A DNA stretch of 64,000 nt from Aeromonas media (GCF_000819985.1 NZ_CDBZ01000179.1:1-64000), one strand, 5' to 3'; numbered from the stretch's first letter, positions 17,761 through 27,601 are shown. The notes: generated by a model from the sequence alone, not told the origin. A program made the numbers and translations.

Positions 17761-18468
17761 TCAACCCGTGGTCCGGGATTGATTGACGCGACACTGCTTG
17801 CCGGGATAGCCGGGCAAGGCACTGGCCTTGCTGTTGCAGGCCAGGCGCTTGGCCTCGGCGAGGCGATCCGCCAGATTGGCGGCATTGACCGGCTGCCACG
17901 CCATCTGCTGGCCGAGCCAGCTGGCCCAGGCGAACTCGACGAAGTAGACCTGATCCTGCTTGCTGAAGTAGCCCGCGTCCTGCAGCAGGCCCGCCAGGGT
18001 ACGGTAGGGATAATCCGGCAACTCACCGATATGGCCGGGCAGCTGTTCCGGAGTGAACGGCTGACCCCGCTCATTCTTCAGCCAGGCCCAGTGGTTGTTC
18101 TGCATCTGGCTCCAGAAACTGCCCCTGTCTTGCAAGCGGGCGATCACCTTGACCCTCACCGCCTTCACCCCCTGTTGCCACAGCGCCTTGGTCAGGTGGT
18201 GCCTGTCGACCAGCCAGTAGCCGCCATCGGGGGCGATGACGATGGGGATTTCTTTCTTTTTCATCAGCTTGTCGAGCTGCTTCTCGCTCTTGTCCGCCAG
18301 TTCCCGCACCGTGGTGTCGACCTGCAACTGCCCCACCCCGCCCTGAGTCGGATGCAGTTGATCTATGCTCACCTCGCACCAGCTCCCCACCTGGCTGCTC
18401 TTCTCGCAAGGGGCCAGCGCCCAGGCACCCTGGCTCAGCACACAGGCCAATAACATCCATACTCTCAT
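17761..18468 (-). CDS. Secreted ParB-like (ParBc_2-type) protein
   Basis: A 235-residue protein with a signal peptide (ends near GAWA, residue 17). The ParB/Srx-like core is recognisable by VDTTVRELADKSEK and the motif GGYWLVDRHHLTKAL, matching the family called putative ParB-like nuclease. An exported ParB-like fold cannot act in chromosome partition, so its substrate is unknown. Two Cys pairs could form disulfides. ATG 18466-18468 has AGGAG upstream. Confidence 0.72.
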   Translation of the reverse strand: MRVWMLLACVLSQGAWALAPCEKSSQVGSWCEVSIDQLHPTQGGVGQLQVDTTVRELADKSEKQLDKLMKKKEIPIVIAPDGGYWLVDRHHLTKALWQQGVKAVRVKVIARLQDRGSFWSQMQNNHWAWLKNERGQPFTPEQLPGHIGELPDYPYRTLAGLLQDAGYFSKQDQVYFVEFAWASWLGQQMAWQPVNAANLADRLAEAKRLACNSKASALPGYPGKQCRVNQSRTTG

Positions 18469-18642
18469 CGTTTGCTCCTCTTGCCCGCGCTCGGGGCGGA
18501 CGCACATAGGGTTGCCGTCCCGGATATGATGGGACTCACTCTGGCGGTCTGACCAGCAAAGGGGATATCATGATTCCCCGTCTGCCGGCGATGAATTCTC
18601 GCCGAGTTTTCTCCTCGCTTCACACAATTTGAAGGATTCGCC

Positions 18643-20247
18643 ATGAAAGGATGGAGCCCCTTGCTGGCCCTGCTGGGCTGTGCCTGTGTCCAGGCCGCCG
18701 ATGTACCGGCTGGCACCCAACTCGCCACCGAACAGGCCGTCGTGCGTCATCTGAAAGACGAGCCGACCAGCCTGAGTCCGCTCAAACTGGTCGGTCTGCC
18801 GGAGCTGCAAGTGCTCAGGGATCTCTATGAGGGGCTCTTGACCCAGGGGCCGGACGGCAAGGTGCTGCCCGGGGTGGCCGCGAGCTGGGAGAACAAGGAC
18901 AACCGGCAGTTCACATTCAATCTGAGGCCGGATGCCCGCTGGTCCAACGGGGATCCGGTGCGCGCCGCCGACTTCGTCTACGGCTGGCGCAAGCTGGTCG
19001 ATCCGAAAGAAGCCGCCACCTTCGCCTGGTTCGCCCAGCTGGCCCACTTCGACAAGGTGGACGAGATAGTCGAGGGCAAGCTGCCGCCCGAGGCGCTCGG
19101 GGTGCAAGCCCTGGATGACCACACCCTGCAGGTGACGCTCTCCCAGCCGGTGCCCTACTTCCTGAGCCTGCTGACCCACCCCAGCCTGTCGCCGCTGCAC
19201 AAGGCCAGCATGGAGCAATATGGCAACCAGTGGACCCAGCCGGGCAAGCTGGTGGGCAACGGCGCCTTCGTACTGAGCCACCGGGTAGTGAACGAGAAGC
19301 TGGAGCTGACTCCGAACCCCTACTACTGGGATCGCGCCCATACGGTGCTGACCCGCGTCACCTTCGTCCCCATCAACCAGGAGAGTGCCGCCACCCACCG
19401 CTATCTGGCCGGGGATCTGCACATCACCGAATCCTTCCCCAAGGAGCAGTACCAAAGCCTGATGGCCCAGATCCCGGGAGAGGTCTATACCCCGGAGCAA
19501 CTCGGTACCTACTACTACGCCTTCAATACCCAGCGCCCGCCCCTGAATGACGTGCGGGTCCGCCAGGCGCTCTCCTACACCATCGACCGGGCGCTCATCG
19601 CCGACAAGGTGCTGGGTACGGGGGAAAAACCCGCCTATCACTTCACCCCGGATGTGACCGCCGGGTTTGTTCCCAAGCCCAACCTGCTCTCCACCAGCAG
19701 TCAGCAGGCGCTGGACGAGAAGGCCAGGGCGCTGCTGAAAGAGGCAGGCTATGGCCCGGACAAGCCCCTTGAGCTGACTCTGCTCTACAACACGGCGGAA
19801 ATTCACAAGAAGATGGCGCTGGCCATTGCCAACCTGTGGAAGCAGAAGCTGGGGGCTCGGGTCGAGCTCACCAATCAGGAGTGGAAGACCTACCTCGACA
19901 GCCGCCAGAGCGGCCAGTTCGAGGTGATCCGCTCCTCCTGGGTCGCCGACTACAATGACCCTTCCGCCTTCCTCGGTCTGTGGGGCTCCCACCACAGCGG
20001 CAACATGGCCCGCTTCGCCAACCCCGGTTACGATGCCTTGCTGACCCGGGCGGCCAGCAGCCGGGATGAGGGTGAACGGGCACGCCTGTTCGACGAGGCC
20101 GAAACCATCTTGCAGGAGGAGGCGCCGATCGCCCCCATCTACCAATACACCAACGCCCGTCTGATCAAGCCCTGGCTCAAGGGCTATCCCATCAACAACC
20201 CGGAAGACGTGGCCTACAGCCGCCAGCTCTACCTCGTCAAGCACTGA
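18643..20247 (+). CDS. Oligopeptide-binding periplasmic protein (OppA/MppA-like)
   Basis: Extracellular solute-binding protein, family 5. The 534-residue product has a short signal peptide ending near QAADVPAG. It has strong OppA-type landmarks: LRDLYEGLL, RWSNGDPV, FVYGWRKLVDP, TYYYAFNTQRPPLNDVRVRQAL and NQEWKTYLDSRQ. No permease or ATPase genes adjoin it, so it must use a transporter encoded elsewhere, like E. coli MppA. Confidence 0.88.
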   Translation: MKGWSPLLALLGCACVQAADVPAGTQLATEQAVVRHLKDEPTSLSPLKLVGLPELQVLRDLYEGLLTQGPDGKVLPGVAASWENKDNRQFTFNLRPDARWSNGDPVRAADFVYGWRKLVDPKEAATFAWFAQLAHFDKVDEIVEGKLPPEALGVQALDDHTLQVTLSQPVPYFLSLLTHPSLSPLHKASMEQYGNQWTQPGKLVGNGAFVLSHRVVNEKLELTPNPYYWDRAHTVLTRVTFVPINQESAATHRYLAGDLHITESFPKEQYQSLMAQIPGEVYTPEQLGTYYYAFNTQRPPLNDVRVRQALSYTIDRALIADKVLGTGEKPAYHFTPDVTAGFVPKPNLLSTSSQQALDEKARALLKEAGYGPDKPLELTLLYNTAEIHKKMALAIANLWKQKLGARVELTNQEWKTYLDSRQSGQFEVIRSSWVADYNDPSAFLGLWGSHHSGNMARFANPGYDALLTRAASSRDEGERARLFDEAETILQEEAPIAPIYQYTNARLIKPWLKGYPINNPEDVAYSRQLYLVKH

Positions 20248-20250
20248 GTC

Positions 20251-20279
20251 AGAGGGGGCCGGCGCGGCTGGCCCCCTCT
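20251..20279 (+). terminator. Terminator after the OppA-like gene
   Basis: AGAGGGGGCC pairs with GGCCCCCTCT in a 10-base stem just past the stop. The T-run is short. Confidence 0.6.
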
Positions 20280-20357
20280 TCGCACTGTTCCAATTCAAGT
20301 TCCCGGCATAAAATGCCGCCTCTCTGTCGTCCATCAGCCCGTTGAATCGATCTCCCT

Positions 20358-20657
20358 ATGCGTTGTCTGCTCCTGCTTGCCCTGTTCTCTGCCCTCCCTG
20401 CCAAGGCCGCCAATGAAACCGAATGCCGCCAGGCCTTCCTCGAATGGATGTTGAGCCAGCAGAAGCAGTTCAGCGATCGCAAGGCCAGCAAGATGGAACG
20501 GCGCAACGCCGAGCGGGCCATCGATCAGGCCCGTGACGAGTTCGCCAAGCAGGAGAGCTTCTGCCAGGCCATGGCCTGGGTCTCCCGCGATCAGGGTCGG
20601 GATCCCCGCTTCCAACCCAGGACGGGAGAGATCCACGACTTCACCCCCCGCAGTTGA
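20358..20657 (+). CDS. Small exported protein of unknown function
   Basis: A 99-residue protein with a signal peptide (MRCLLLLALFSALPAKA). A charged helical region follows (ERRNAERAIDQARDEFAKQ), with two Cys residues that may pair. I do not recognise the family. It stands alone between the OppA-like gene and the chemoreceptor. Confidence 0.6.
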   Translation: MRCLLLLALFSALPAKAANETECRQAFLEWMLSQQKQFSDRKASKMERRNAERAIDQARDEFAKQESFCQAMAWVSRDQGRDPRFQPRTGEIHDFTPRS

Positions 20658-20718
20658 TCCCGCGCTGAAGTCGCCCCCCATCTACTACTTTTTTCAGTCG
20701 TCATAGTGTTGATTTATT

Positions 20719-20746
20719 GACCCAAGCCAAGATAACCACTTGGGTC
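20719..20746. repeat. Inverted repeat upstream of the Aer-like receptor
   Basis: GACCCAAG (20719-20726) and CTTGGGTC (20739-20746) form an 8-base perfect inverted repeat with a 12-base spacer. It begins inside a TTGACC hexamer and lies 79 bases upstream of the receptor ATG. It may be an operator. Confidence 0.45.
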
Positions 20747-20824
20747 GCCCCTACAATGAAGCCGTAACGACAACACACAATAAAAATAAATTTATCAGTT
20801 ACTTGGCTCATTCAGGATGCGCAC

Positions 20825-22384
20825 ATGACCACCACCCGGCAAGAAGGGGAGATCCGTTTCCCCGACCACATATCATTGATTTCGACCACGGACCCCACCA
20901 GCCACATCACCTATGCCAACCAGCACTTCTGCGACGTGGCTGGCTACAGCGCCGCCGAGATGGAAGGGGTCCCTCACAACCTGGTTCGCCACCCCGACAT
21001 GCCCAGGGCCGCCTTCGCCGATATGTGGCAGCGACTGCAGCAAGGCAAGAGCTGGATGGGACTGGTGAAGAACCGCGCCAAGAGCGGCCAGTTCTACTGG
21101 GTCAATGCCTATGTCACCCCCATCCTCAACGAACGGCAGCAGATCATCGAATACCAGTCGGTACGCACCCGCCCACAGGATCACGACATCGCCTGGGCGG
21201 AGCGACTCTATGCCCGGATCCGGGCGGGCAAGGCACTGCCCTGGCAGAGTCGCGTCACCCTGGAGCCGGGGCAACTCAGTCTGCTGCTCTCGGGCACAGC
21301 CCTGGTCGGCATGGGGGCCAGCCTGATGACGGGCCAGGCCGGATGGGGTGGCCTCACCCTGCTCTGCCTGCTGGCCCAGATGGGGCACGGCTGGCACCTG
21401 CAGCAGCGACTGGCCCGGCTGCTGGCCATGGCGGGCGAAGAGCTGGGCACCCCCCTCTGTCAGGTGCTCTACGCCAGACGGCGGGACAGCCTGGCGGCCC
21501 TCGAACTCGTGCTGCGCATGAAGAAGGCCGAGCTCAGGGCCGTGGTGGGGCGCAGCGCCGACACCAACCAGCAGATACTGCAGGCGGCGGAGGATGACAG
21601 GGGGCACATCCAGACCATAGACACCCACCTGCAACAGCAGCGGGCCCAGAGCGAGCAGCTGGCTGCCGCCATCACCCAGATGAGCCAGTCGATCCGCGAC
21701 GTGGCCGACAACGCCCATCAGGCCAACGCCCTGGTGAGCGAGGTGCAGCAGGTGTCGGCCAGCGGCCAGCAGGCGCTGGCGACCACCCGCGCCTCGGTCA
21801 ACCGACTCCACCAGGAGCTGGATGCCAGTCAGGGCGTGCTGGTCCGCCTGACCCAGGACAGCCAGAAAATAAGCGGGATCCTGGAGGTGATCGGGCAGAT
21901 TGCGGATCAGACCAACCTGCTCTCCCTCAACGCGGCCATAGAGGCAGCCCGGGCCGGCGAGCAGGGGCGCGGCTTTGCTGTGGTGGCCGACGAGATCCGG
22001 GCGCTGGCCCAGAAGACCCGCAGCTCCACCGGCGAGATCAGCGACATGATAGGGGCGCTGCAACAGAGTACCCGGCAGCTCTCCGACGGCATGACCCAGG
22101 GCGCCCAGACCTCGGTTCTCTGTCAGCAGCACATGGGGGCCACCGCCGAGGTGCTCGACCAGATCAACCAGATGCTGGCCCAGGTGACCCACACCAGTGA
22201 CGAGATAGCCCAGGCCGTCAGCCAGCAGGCGGACGTGACCAGCACCCTGGATCAGGGGATCCACCAGATCCACCAGCTGGCCAACCACACCGCCGACAAC
22301 AGCAGACAAGCCCTCGATGGCATCACCCTGCTGGTGGAGCGGCTGCAGAACCTCTCCCGCCTGATCAACCAGTTCCACGACTGA
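20825..22384 (+). CDS. PAS-containing chemotaxis receptor (Aer-like)
   Basis: Energy or redox taxis receptor. The 519-residue product has an N-terminal PAS domain (about residues 15-120; [21 protein letters not shown] and [18 protein letters not shown] are typical of Aer-type FAD-binding PAS). Two hydrophobic segments with a short turn lie near 155-200. The C-terminal signalling domain has the hairpin tip [20 protein letters not shown]. There is no periplasmic sensor domain and no CheR-binding pentapeptide at the C-terminus. Confidence 0.92.
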   Translation: MTTTRQEGEIRFPDHISLISTTDPTSHITYANQHFCDVAGYSAAEMEGVPHNLVRHPDMPRAAFADMWQRLQQGKSWMGLVKNRAKSGQFYWVNAYVTPILNERQQIIEYQSVRTRPQDHDIAWAERLYARIRAGKALPWQSRVTLEPGQLSLLLSGTALVGMGASLMTGQAGWGGLTLLCLLAQMGHGWHLQQRLARLLAMAGEELGTPLCQVLYARRRDSLAALELVLRMKKAELRAVVGRSADTNQQILQAAEDDRGHIQTIDTHLQQQRAQSEQLAAAITQMSQSIRDVADNAHQANALVSEVQQVSASGQQALATTRASVNRLHQELDASQGVLVRLTQDSQKISGILEVIGQIADQTNLLSLNAAIEAARAGEQGRGFAVVADEIRALAQKTRSSTGEISDMIGALQQSTRQLSDGMTQGAQTSVLCQQHMGATAEVLDQINQMLAQVTHTSDEIAQAVSQQADVTSTLDQGIHQIHQLANHTADNSRQALDGITLLVERLQNLSRLINQFHD

Positions 22385-22524
22385 GATTGCCCTCCGTGTA
22401 GCCAGGCGCGTCCTTGGACGCGCTGTGATGACGCTGCCACCAACCCCTGATGCCCGACGCCAGCCCTATCCGATTGCGCTCCCTCCCCCTGGTTCTTCCT
22501 CCCCATATGGGGCCTTTCATTTAT

Positions 22525-22542
22525 TTGTAACAAAAATGTAAA
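22525..22542 (+). promoter_or_regulatory. Pho box before the sphingomyelinase operon
   Basis: Two half sites, TTGTAAC and ATGTAAA, separated by AAAA give the 11-base repeat of a PhoB box. It lies 64 bases upstream of the ATG at 22606 and suggests induction by phosphate limitation. Confidence 0.65.
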
Positions 22543-22605
22543 TGAAATAACCCCGACGCCCGCCATAACAGTCAGTTTCCATCGTGCTTCAACCAAAAGG
22601 ACTTC

Positions 22606-23925
22606 ATGATGCACAAGCCCCTCAGCTATGCCGCCCTGCTGCTGGCCAGCCAGTTTCCGTTGCAGGCGCTGGCCGATACCGATGTCTACCTCACCAACAA
22701 CGGCCCCGAGCCCTTGCAACTGACGATCCACCAGAGCGGCTCCGGCGAGCTGCAGGCGGGCAGCCAGTGGACTCAGCACAGGACGGAGCTGGGCCCCTGG
22801 GAGAGCGCCATGGTGCTCAGCTTCAACCGCTACGAGGGGGTGAAGGCGGGCAAGAGCTATCTGTTCGAAACCCGGGTCACCACCGCCGGGGGCGACACCT
22901 ATCGTCTCACCCAGCTGATGGAGGGCACCTGGTGGAACAGCACCCTGCAACACGGCGGCGAGACGCCGGCAGACGGCTCCGGCTGGCAGAGCGATCGCGC
23001 CATCCATCGCCTGGCGGGCCCGCAGGAGCTGGCCTTCGCCGCCAAGTTCACCGGCCGCTACGACGATCTGCACTATATGCTCACTCCACCACAAAGGCGG
23101 GAACAGTCGGAGCCGGCGGAGGACAAGCTCAAGGTCGCCAGCTACAACGTCTGGGCCCTGCCGGTGATCGCCGCCAGCATCGGCGAGCGGCTGACCCTGC
23201 TGCCCGAGTACCTCAAGGGCTATGACGCCCTGTTGCTGCAGGAGGTGTTCGACGGCCGCCGCGAGGGTTTCCTGCAGGCACTGGCCAAGGAGTACCCGTA
23301 CCAGACCAAGGTGCTCGACAAGCCGGGGGTCAACATCCACGACGGCGGCGTGGTGATCGTCAGCCGCTACCCCATAGTGCGCGAGGCCCAGCTGGTCTAT
23401 CCCCAGTGCACCGGCACCGACTGCTTCGCCGACAAGGGAGTGATGTACGCCGAGGTGATCAAGGGGGGCAAGGCCTGGCATCTGTTCGCCACCCACACCG
23501 CCAGCTTCGACACCGACGAGGCGAGGCGGCTGCGCCAGATCCAGTTCGGCCAGATGCGCACCCTGGCCGCCAGCCTCCAGATCCCGGCCAGCGACACCGT
23601 CATCTACGGCGGTGACTTCAACGTCAACAAGCGCAAGTTCGCCGACGACTACGCCGGTATGCTGGCCAACCTCAACGCCGATGAGCCAGTCTATGGCGGC
23701 TACACCGAGGCCACCTTCGATCCCAGGCTCAATCCCTACGCCGGCGGGCCCCTCTCGGGCGGCGCCAACGTCGAGTACCTGGACTATCTGGTGGTGAGCA
23801 GGGAGTACGGTGCCGCACGCCACAACCTCAACAGCGTCTGGATCCCGCGCAGCAGCGATGGCAGCCTCTGGCCCGCCAGCAACCTCTCCGATCACTTCCC
23901 GGTCAAGGGAGAGATCAGCCGATGA
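22606..23925 (+). CDS. Secreted sphingomyelinase C-type phosphodiesterase
   Basis: Neutral sphingomyelinase of the DNase I-like (endonuclease/exonuclease/phosphatase) fold. The 439-residue product has a signal peptide ending near QALA (residue 24). A beta-rich N-terminal domain follows (about 25-150). The catalytic domain shows SYNVWALP (Asn), LLLQEVFD (metal Glu), FATHTAS, YGGDFNVN and the C-terminal SDHFPVKGE with the catalytic His. Family members cleave sphingomyelin and often act as haemolysins. It overlaps the next gene by ATGA. Confidence 0.88.
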   Translation: MMHKPLSYAALLLASQFPLQALADTDVYLTNNGPEPLQLTIHQSGSGELQAGSQWTQHRTELGPWESAMVLSFNRYEGVKAGKSYLFETRVTTAGGDTYRLTQLMEGTWWNSTLQHGGETPADGSGWQSDRAIHRLAGPQELAFAAKFTGRYDDLHYMLTPPQRREQSEPAEDKLKVASYNVWALPVIAASIGERLTLLPEYLKGYDALLLQEVFDGRREGFLQALAKEYPYQTKVLDKPGVNIHDGGVVIVSRYPIVREAQLVYPQCTGTDCFADKGVMYAEVIKGGKAWHLFATHTASFDTDEARRLRQIQFGQMRTLAASLQIPASDTVIYGGDFNVNKRKFADDYAGMLANLNADEPVYGGYTEATFDPRLNPYAGGPLSGGANVEYLDYLVVSREYGAARHNLNSVWIPRSSDGSLWPASNLSDHFPVKGEISR

Positions 23926-24710
23926 AGCGCCGCTACGGCTTTCTGGCCCTGTCATTGCTGGCGCTGTTGCTGCTCAACCTCGGCGGGCGGGACGATCCAG
24001 GCCAGCCAGTGCCAGCAAGCAGGCCAAGCCCTGTCACCGCTGCCCCGTCGCCACAAGCATCGGCGCCGCTGGCGCCCGCTGCCGGCCAGACTGCCGCCGC
24101 CTCTGCGCCTGTCACAACCGGGCCACTGCCTGTCAGCTGGCGGGCCATGCCGGACGAAATGAACCACCAGCTCGCCAGCGAGATAACGGACAGCGATCAG
24201 CCGCTGAACGAGCGGCTGGCCAATCTGGAGGCGATGGAGACTGGATGGATGAGCGAGGGGGAGAGTCTGTTTCGGCTGCAAGGGCGCTACGCCCAGGCAC
24301 TCGAGCAGCTGGCGCAGGAGAACGAGCAGTTACCGCTGGCCGAGCGGCTGGCGGCCCTGACCCGGCTGCAGGATGAGTGGGTAGCGGATCACCCGGATCT
24401 GGCGGCGGATCTGTTCAACCCGGATGCCCGCCTGCAGCAGGCGCGCCAGCTGTGGGGGGACGAGGAGCTGGAGACATTGGCCCGCCACTTCCTGCCAACC
24501 GGGCAGGCCGAAGCGACAGTGCAGTTTGCCACCACCCGCCAGCAGCAGCTGGATCAACGCGGCCACTACCAGCAGCAGTTGGCCGAGCTGGAGCAGCAGC
24601 TGGCAGCCCGTCAGGGGGCCATGACCCCCGAACGCTGGCAGCAGTACAGAGAGGAGGTGCTCGGTCAGTTCAGGCGCGACTTCTTCGCCCAGACGCAAGA
24701 CCAGCCCTGA
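23922..24710 (+). CDS. Membrane-anchored helical protein, lipase-chaperone-like
   Basis: A 262-residue protein. One N-terminal membrane helix (residues 7-20) is followed by an Ala/Pro/Ser-rich linker (about 25-72) and a long helical, Gln/Leu/Glu-rich domain. This is the layout of lipase foldases (Lif), and parts such as DLAADLFNPDARL resemble Lif extended helices. The usual Lif motif RxxFDY is absent. Its ATG overlaps the sphingomyelinase stop (ATGA), implying coupled synthesis. A foldase for the secreted sphingomyelinase is my inference. Confidence 0.55.
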   Translation: MKRRYGFLALSLLALLLLNLGGRDDPGQPVPASRPSPVTAAPSPQASAPLAPAAGQTAAASAPVTTGPLPVSWRAMPDEMNHQLASEITDSDQPLNERLANLEAMETGWMSEGESLFRLQGRYAQALEQLAQENEQLPLAERLAALTRLQDEWVADHPDLAADLFNPDARLQQARQLWGDEELETLARHFLPTGQAEATVQFATTRQQQLDQRGHYQQQLAELEQQLAARQGAMTPERWQQYREEVLGQFRRDFFAQTQDQP

Positions 24711-24740
24711 GCAGACAACGGCTTGGGGAAGCTGAGATTG

Positions 24741-24767
24741 AAAAGAAAAGGGCCCGTCAGGGCCCTT
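24741..24767 (-). terminator. Terminator of the phosphatase gene
   Basis: On the minus strand AAGGGCCC-TGAC-GGGCCCTT is followed by TTCTTTT. Confidence 0.75.
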
Positions 24768-24782
24768 CGCATTTCCCCAGCA

Positions 24783-26285
24783 TCAGGCCAGCGGATAGCT
24801 GGCGGCCAGATCGTTCTCGCAATGCCAGTTGGCCCACAGTTTCTGATCCGTGCCCATCTGCAGGGTGGCGAAGTTGCGGGTGCGCAGATAGACAGGAGCA
24901 CCAAACGGCTTGAGCAGCTCGGCACGGACCAGCCGGCTCTCGTCGAGGTATTCGGGAGCGTCGTTGGTCATGGCGAGGATCCCCGTCCACTGGAACTGGG
25001 TGGGGCAGGGATGCACTATGCCGGAGGAGACCAGCTGGTGCACATTCATCACCCCCTCCCCCCGCCGGTCCTGGATCACCCCGAGGCAACCCACGTGCAC
25101 ATCCCCGGACAGGATCAGGGTCTTGGGGAGCACCTGATCCTCTCCCTTGACGGCCTGGCGCCGCAGCCTGGCGTTGTCCAGCAGCCGCATGATGAGGCGG
25201 GCCCGCTCCCCCTGGTGTGACTTGGCGCGCCAGTGATCCTTGAGATCGTCGGTCAGCTCCTCCTCCCAGGGGGTCGCATCGAACGTCGCCTCGGTGAAGG
25301 AGAAATCCCGATAGACCACGGGCACCCCGGTCATGACCAACAGGTGTCCCTCACCGCAATCGGCCAGCGCCCCGTTGATCTGATCCCACTGCTCCCGGCT
25401 CATCACCTGGTTCTGGCTGCGGGTCGCCCGGTTGTCCAACGCCAGGATCTGGTAGCCCCGAAAACGCAATCGCCAGGAGTGATGGGTCAGGTGCACCGGA
25501 TCCAGCAGGGAGACATTGGCAGCGGAGCGCAGCTGGAACAGCCTGAAATACTTGGCGGCGGCGGCATAGATGGCCTGATAGACCTCGCAGTCCTGCAAGT
25601 CGGCGGGATAGCTGCCCCAGCCATCGAAGATGTCGTGATCGTCCCACATCATGACGCTCGGCACCCGGGCCAACATGGTGGCCACCTCGGGGCGGCTCCA
25701 CTGCCGGCAGTAGAGTTCGCAATAGAAGCGATCGAGCTGTTCCACCATGGTCCGGGTCGCCTTGCGCTTGACCTTGTCCACCCGATCCAGCTCGTTCCAG
25801 GCCTTCAGGGTCGGTACCGAGGTCCAGAGGGAGTCGGCATAGACCTGATCACCGCCCATCAGCAGCAGCGACAAGGGGTGATCCCTGTGCTCGGCGGCCA
25901 GCCTGTCCCACATCACGTAAGGCTGGGTTGTGGAGGTGAGCAGCTTGAAGTCGGAGAAACCGTTGCAGGAGGCATACCCGATGCGCACCCGCTCCTCCTG
26001 CCCCGGCAGATGAAACTGCCACTGGCTGGCCCCGGCCAGATCCCGGGCGGACACACCGTCCAGCAGGATCTCGTAGTCGACCGTGCTGGCCAGGGCCTTG
26101 GAGGTCGCCGACCAGACGGCGCGCCAGAACACCCCTCTCGGGGTATCCGCCTGCTTGCTGGCGCTCAGCAGTTTGCCATTGATCTTGACACTGGCCCCTT
26201 TGAAGCCCGCCACCGCCAGGAAACAGATGCTGTATTGTGTCTCCGATTCGAGCCCCAGCAGGGGCCCCATTACCAGGGTCGTCAT
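24783..26285 (-). CDS. PhoD-family alkaline phosphatase-like protein
   Basis: Metallophosphoesterase of the PhoD type. The 500-residue product has an N-terminal beta domain, then RIGYASCNGFSD, LLMGGDQVYADSLW, MMWDDHDIFDGWG and LSGDVHVGCLG. These carry the metal-binding Asp, Asn and His residues. No signal peptide or twin-arginine motif is visible, so it is probably cytoplasmic, unlike secreted PhoD. GGAGGATAG precedes ATG 26283-26285. It is convergent with the sphingomyelinase operon. Confidence 0.85.
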   Translation of the reverse strand: MTTLVMGPLLGLESETQYSICFLAVAGFKGASVKINGKLLSASKQADTPRGVFWRAVWSATSKALASTVDYEILLDGVSARDLAGASQWQFHLPGQEERVRIGYASCNGFSDFKLLTSTTQPYVMWDRLAAEHRDHPLSLLLMGGDQVYADSLWTSVPTLKAWNELDRVDKVKRKATRTMVEQLDRFYCELYCRQWSRPEVATMLARVPSVMMWDDHDIFDGWGSYPADLQDCEVYQAIYAAAAKYFRLFQLRSAANVSLLDPVHLTHHSWRLRFRGYQILALDNRATRSQNQVMSREQWDQINGALADCGEGHLLVMTGVPVVYRDFSFTEATFDATPWEEELTDDLKDHWRAKSHQGERARLIMRLLDNARLRRQAVKGEDQVLPKTLILSGDVHVGCLGVIQDRRGEGVMNVHQLVSSGIVHPCPTQFQWTGILAMTNDAPEYLDESRLVRAELLKPFGAPVYLRTRNFATLQMGTDQKLWANWHCENDLAASYPLA

Positions 26286-26365
26286 CCGCTATCCTCCATG
26301 GTCCATTCCATGGAGCATACCGAAACAGGCGCCCTTTGATACTGCCCAACCGGGCAGCGTCGCCC

Positions 26366-27586
26366 CTAGGCCTTGCCCTTGAACTGCCTGACGCTGCGCT
26401 TGGCCTGGGTGCGGCGGTTAGCCTGCTTGTCCCGGGGGGCCCGCTTGCCCTCCCCGCTCGCAGGCTGGTCGGTCACCGGGAAGCCCTCAAGCTCCTCCAG
26501 CGGCAGCGCGCGACCGGTCAGGGTGCGGATGGCCGCCAGCGTCTCGGCCTCCCCATGGCAGACCAGGGAGAGGGCGAGGCCTTTCTGCCCGGCGCGGGCG
26601 GTGCGGCCGATGCGATGCACATAGACGGGGGCATTGGCAGGCAAATCCAGGTTGATCACTACCGGCAGCGCCTCCACATGGATGCCCCGCGCCATCAGAT
26701 CCGTGGCCACCAGCACCCGTACCTTGCCCGCCTTGAAATCGGCAAGCGCCTGCTCCCGCGCCCCTTGATCCTTCTCGCCGTGCAGGGCGGCCACCGCGAT
26801 GCCCGCCTTGGCCAGCTTTCTGGCCACCCCGTCGGCATCGTCCCTGGCGCTGATAAACACCAGCACCTGGGGCCAGTCTTGCGCCTTGAGCAGGCTGATC
26901 AGTGCAGGCACCTTGCTGCTCTTGTTGACCAGATGGAGCCGCTCCTCAATCTCGCTCACCAGCCTGTTGAGCGGATTGGCCTCGATCCGGATCGGGTTCG
27001 TCAGTAGATCGGTAGCTAGGCTCTCCAGCTCGAGGGGCAGGGTAGCGGAGAACAGCAGGGTCTGTCGCTCCGTCGGCATGGCATTCAACAACCACTGGAT
27101 ATCGGGCCAGAAGCCCATCTCCAGCAGGCGATCCGCCTCATCCAGCACCAGAGTGCGCAAGTTGCTTAAGCCCAGCCGCCGCTGGGCCAGCAAGTCCCGC
27201 AGTCGCCCCGGTGTCGCCACCAGCAGTTGCGGCCCCAGGGCCAGCTCGGCCTGTTGCTGCTCCTGTGGCACGCCGCCACACAGGGTCAGGGTGCGCAGCC
27301 CCAGCGCCTCGGCCACCCCTTGCAGCGCTGCGTTCACCTGGGTAGCCAGCTCCCGGGTCGGCACCAGCACCAGCCCCTGTACCCGATCGGAGGCCGCGTC
27401 CAGCCCCTGCAGCAGTGGCAGGCCGAACGCCAGGGTCTTGCCGCTGCCGGTCTGGGCCAGCGCCAGCAGATCCTGGCCCGCCAATGCCACCGGTATTGCA
27501 AGCTGCTGGATGCGGGTCGGGGTATTCAGCTCGGCAGGCAGTGCAGCCAGCAGGGTGGGATGGAGGGAGAGTTCGTTGAAGGTCAT
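26366..27586 (-). CDS. DEAD-box ATP-dependent RNA helicase (RhlE-like)
   Basis: RNA-remodelling ATPase. The 406-residue product has the full motif set: Q motif near PTRIQQLAIP, AQTGSGKT (Walker A), TPGRLRDLL, DEAD in VLDEADRLLEMGF, SAT, and HRIGRTARAG. The C-terminal tail is short and basic. The best start is ATG at 27584-27586 (MTFNELSLHP); the longer frame starts with TTG. The gene upstream region carries degenerate tandem repeats (27602-27765). Confidence 0.92.
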   Translation of the reverse strand: MTFNELSLHPTLLAALPAELNTPTRIQQLAIPVALAGQDLLALAQTGSGKTLAFGLPLLQGLDAASDRVQGLVLVPTRELATQVNAALQGVAEALGLRTLTLCGGVPQEQQQAELALGPQLLVATPGRLRDLLAQRRLGLSNLRTLVLDEADRLLEMGFWPDIQWLLNAMPTERQTLLFSATLPLELESLATDLLTNPIRIEANPLNRLVSEIEERLHLVNKSSKVPALISLLKAQDWPQVLVFISARDDADGVARKLAKAGIAVAALHGEKDQGAREQALADFKAGKVRVLVATDLMARGIHVEALPVVINLDLPANAPVYVHRIGRTARAGQKGLALSLVCHGEAETLAAIRTLTGRALPLEELEGFPVTDQPASGEGKRAPRDKQANRRTQAKRSVRQFKGKA

Positions 27587-27601
27587 GGGGCTACGCGGCA
27601 A

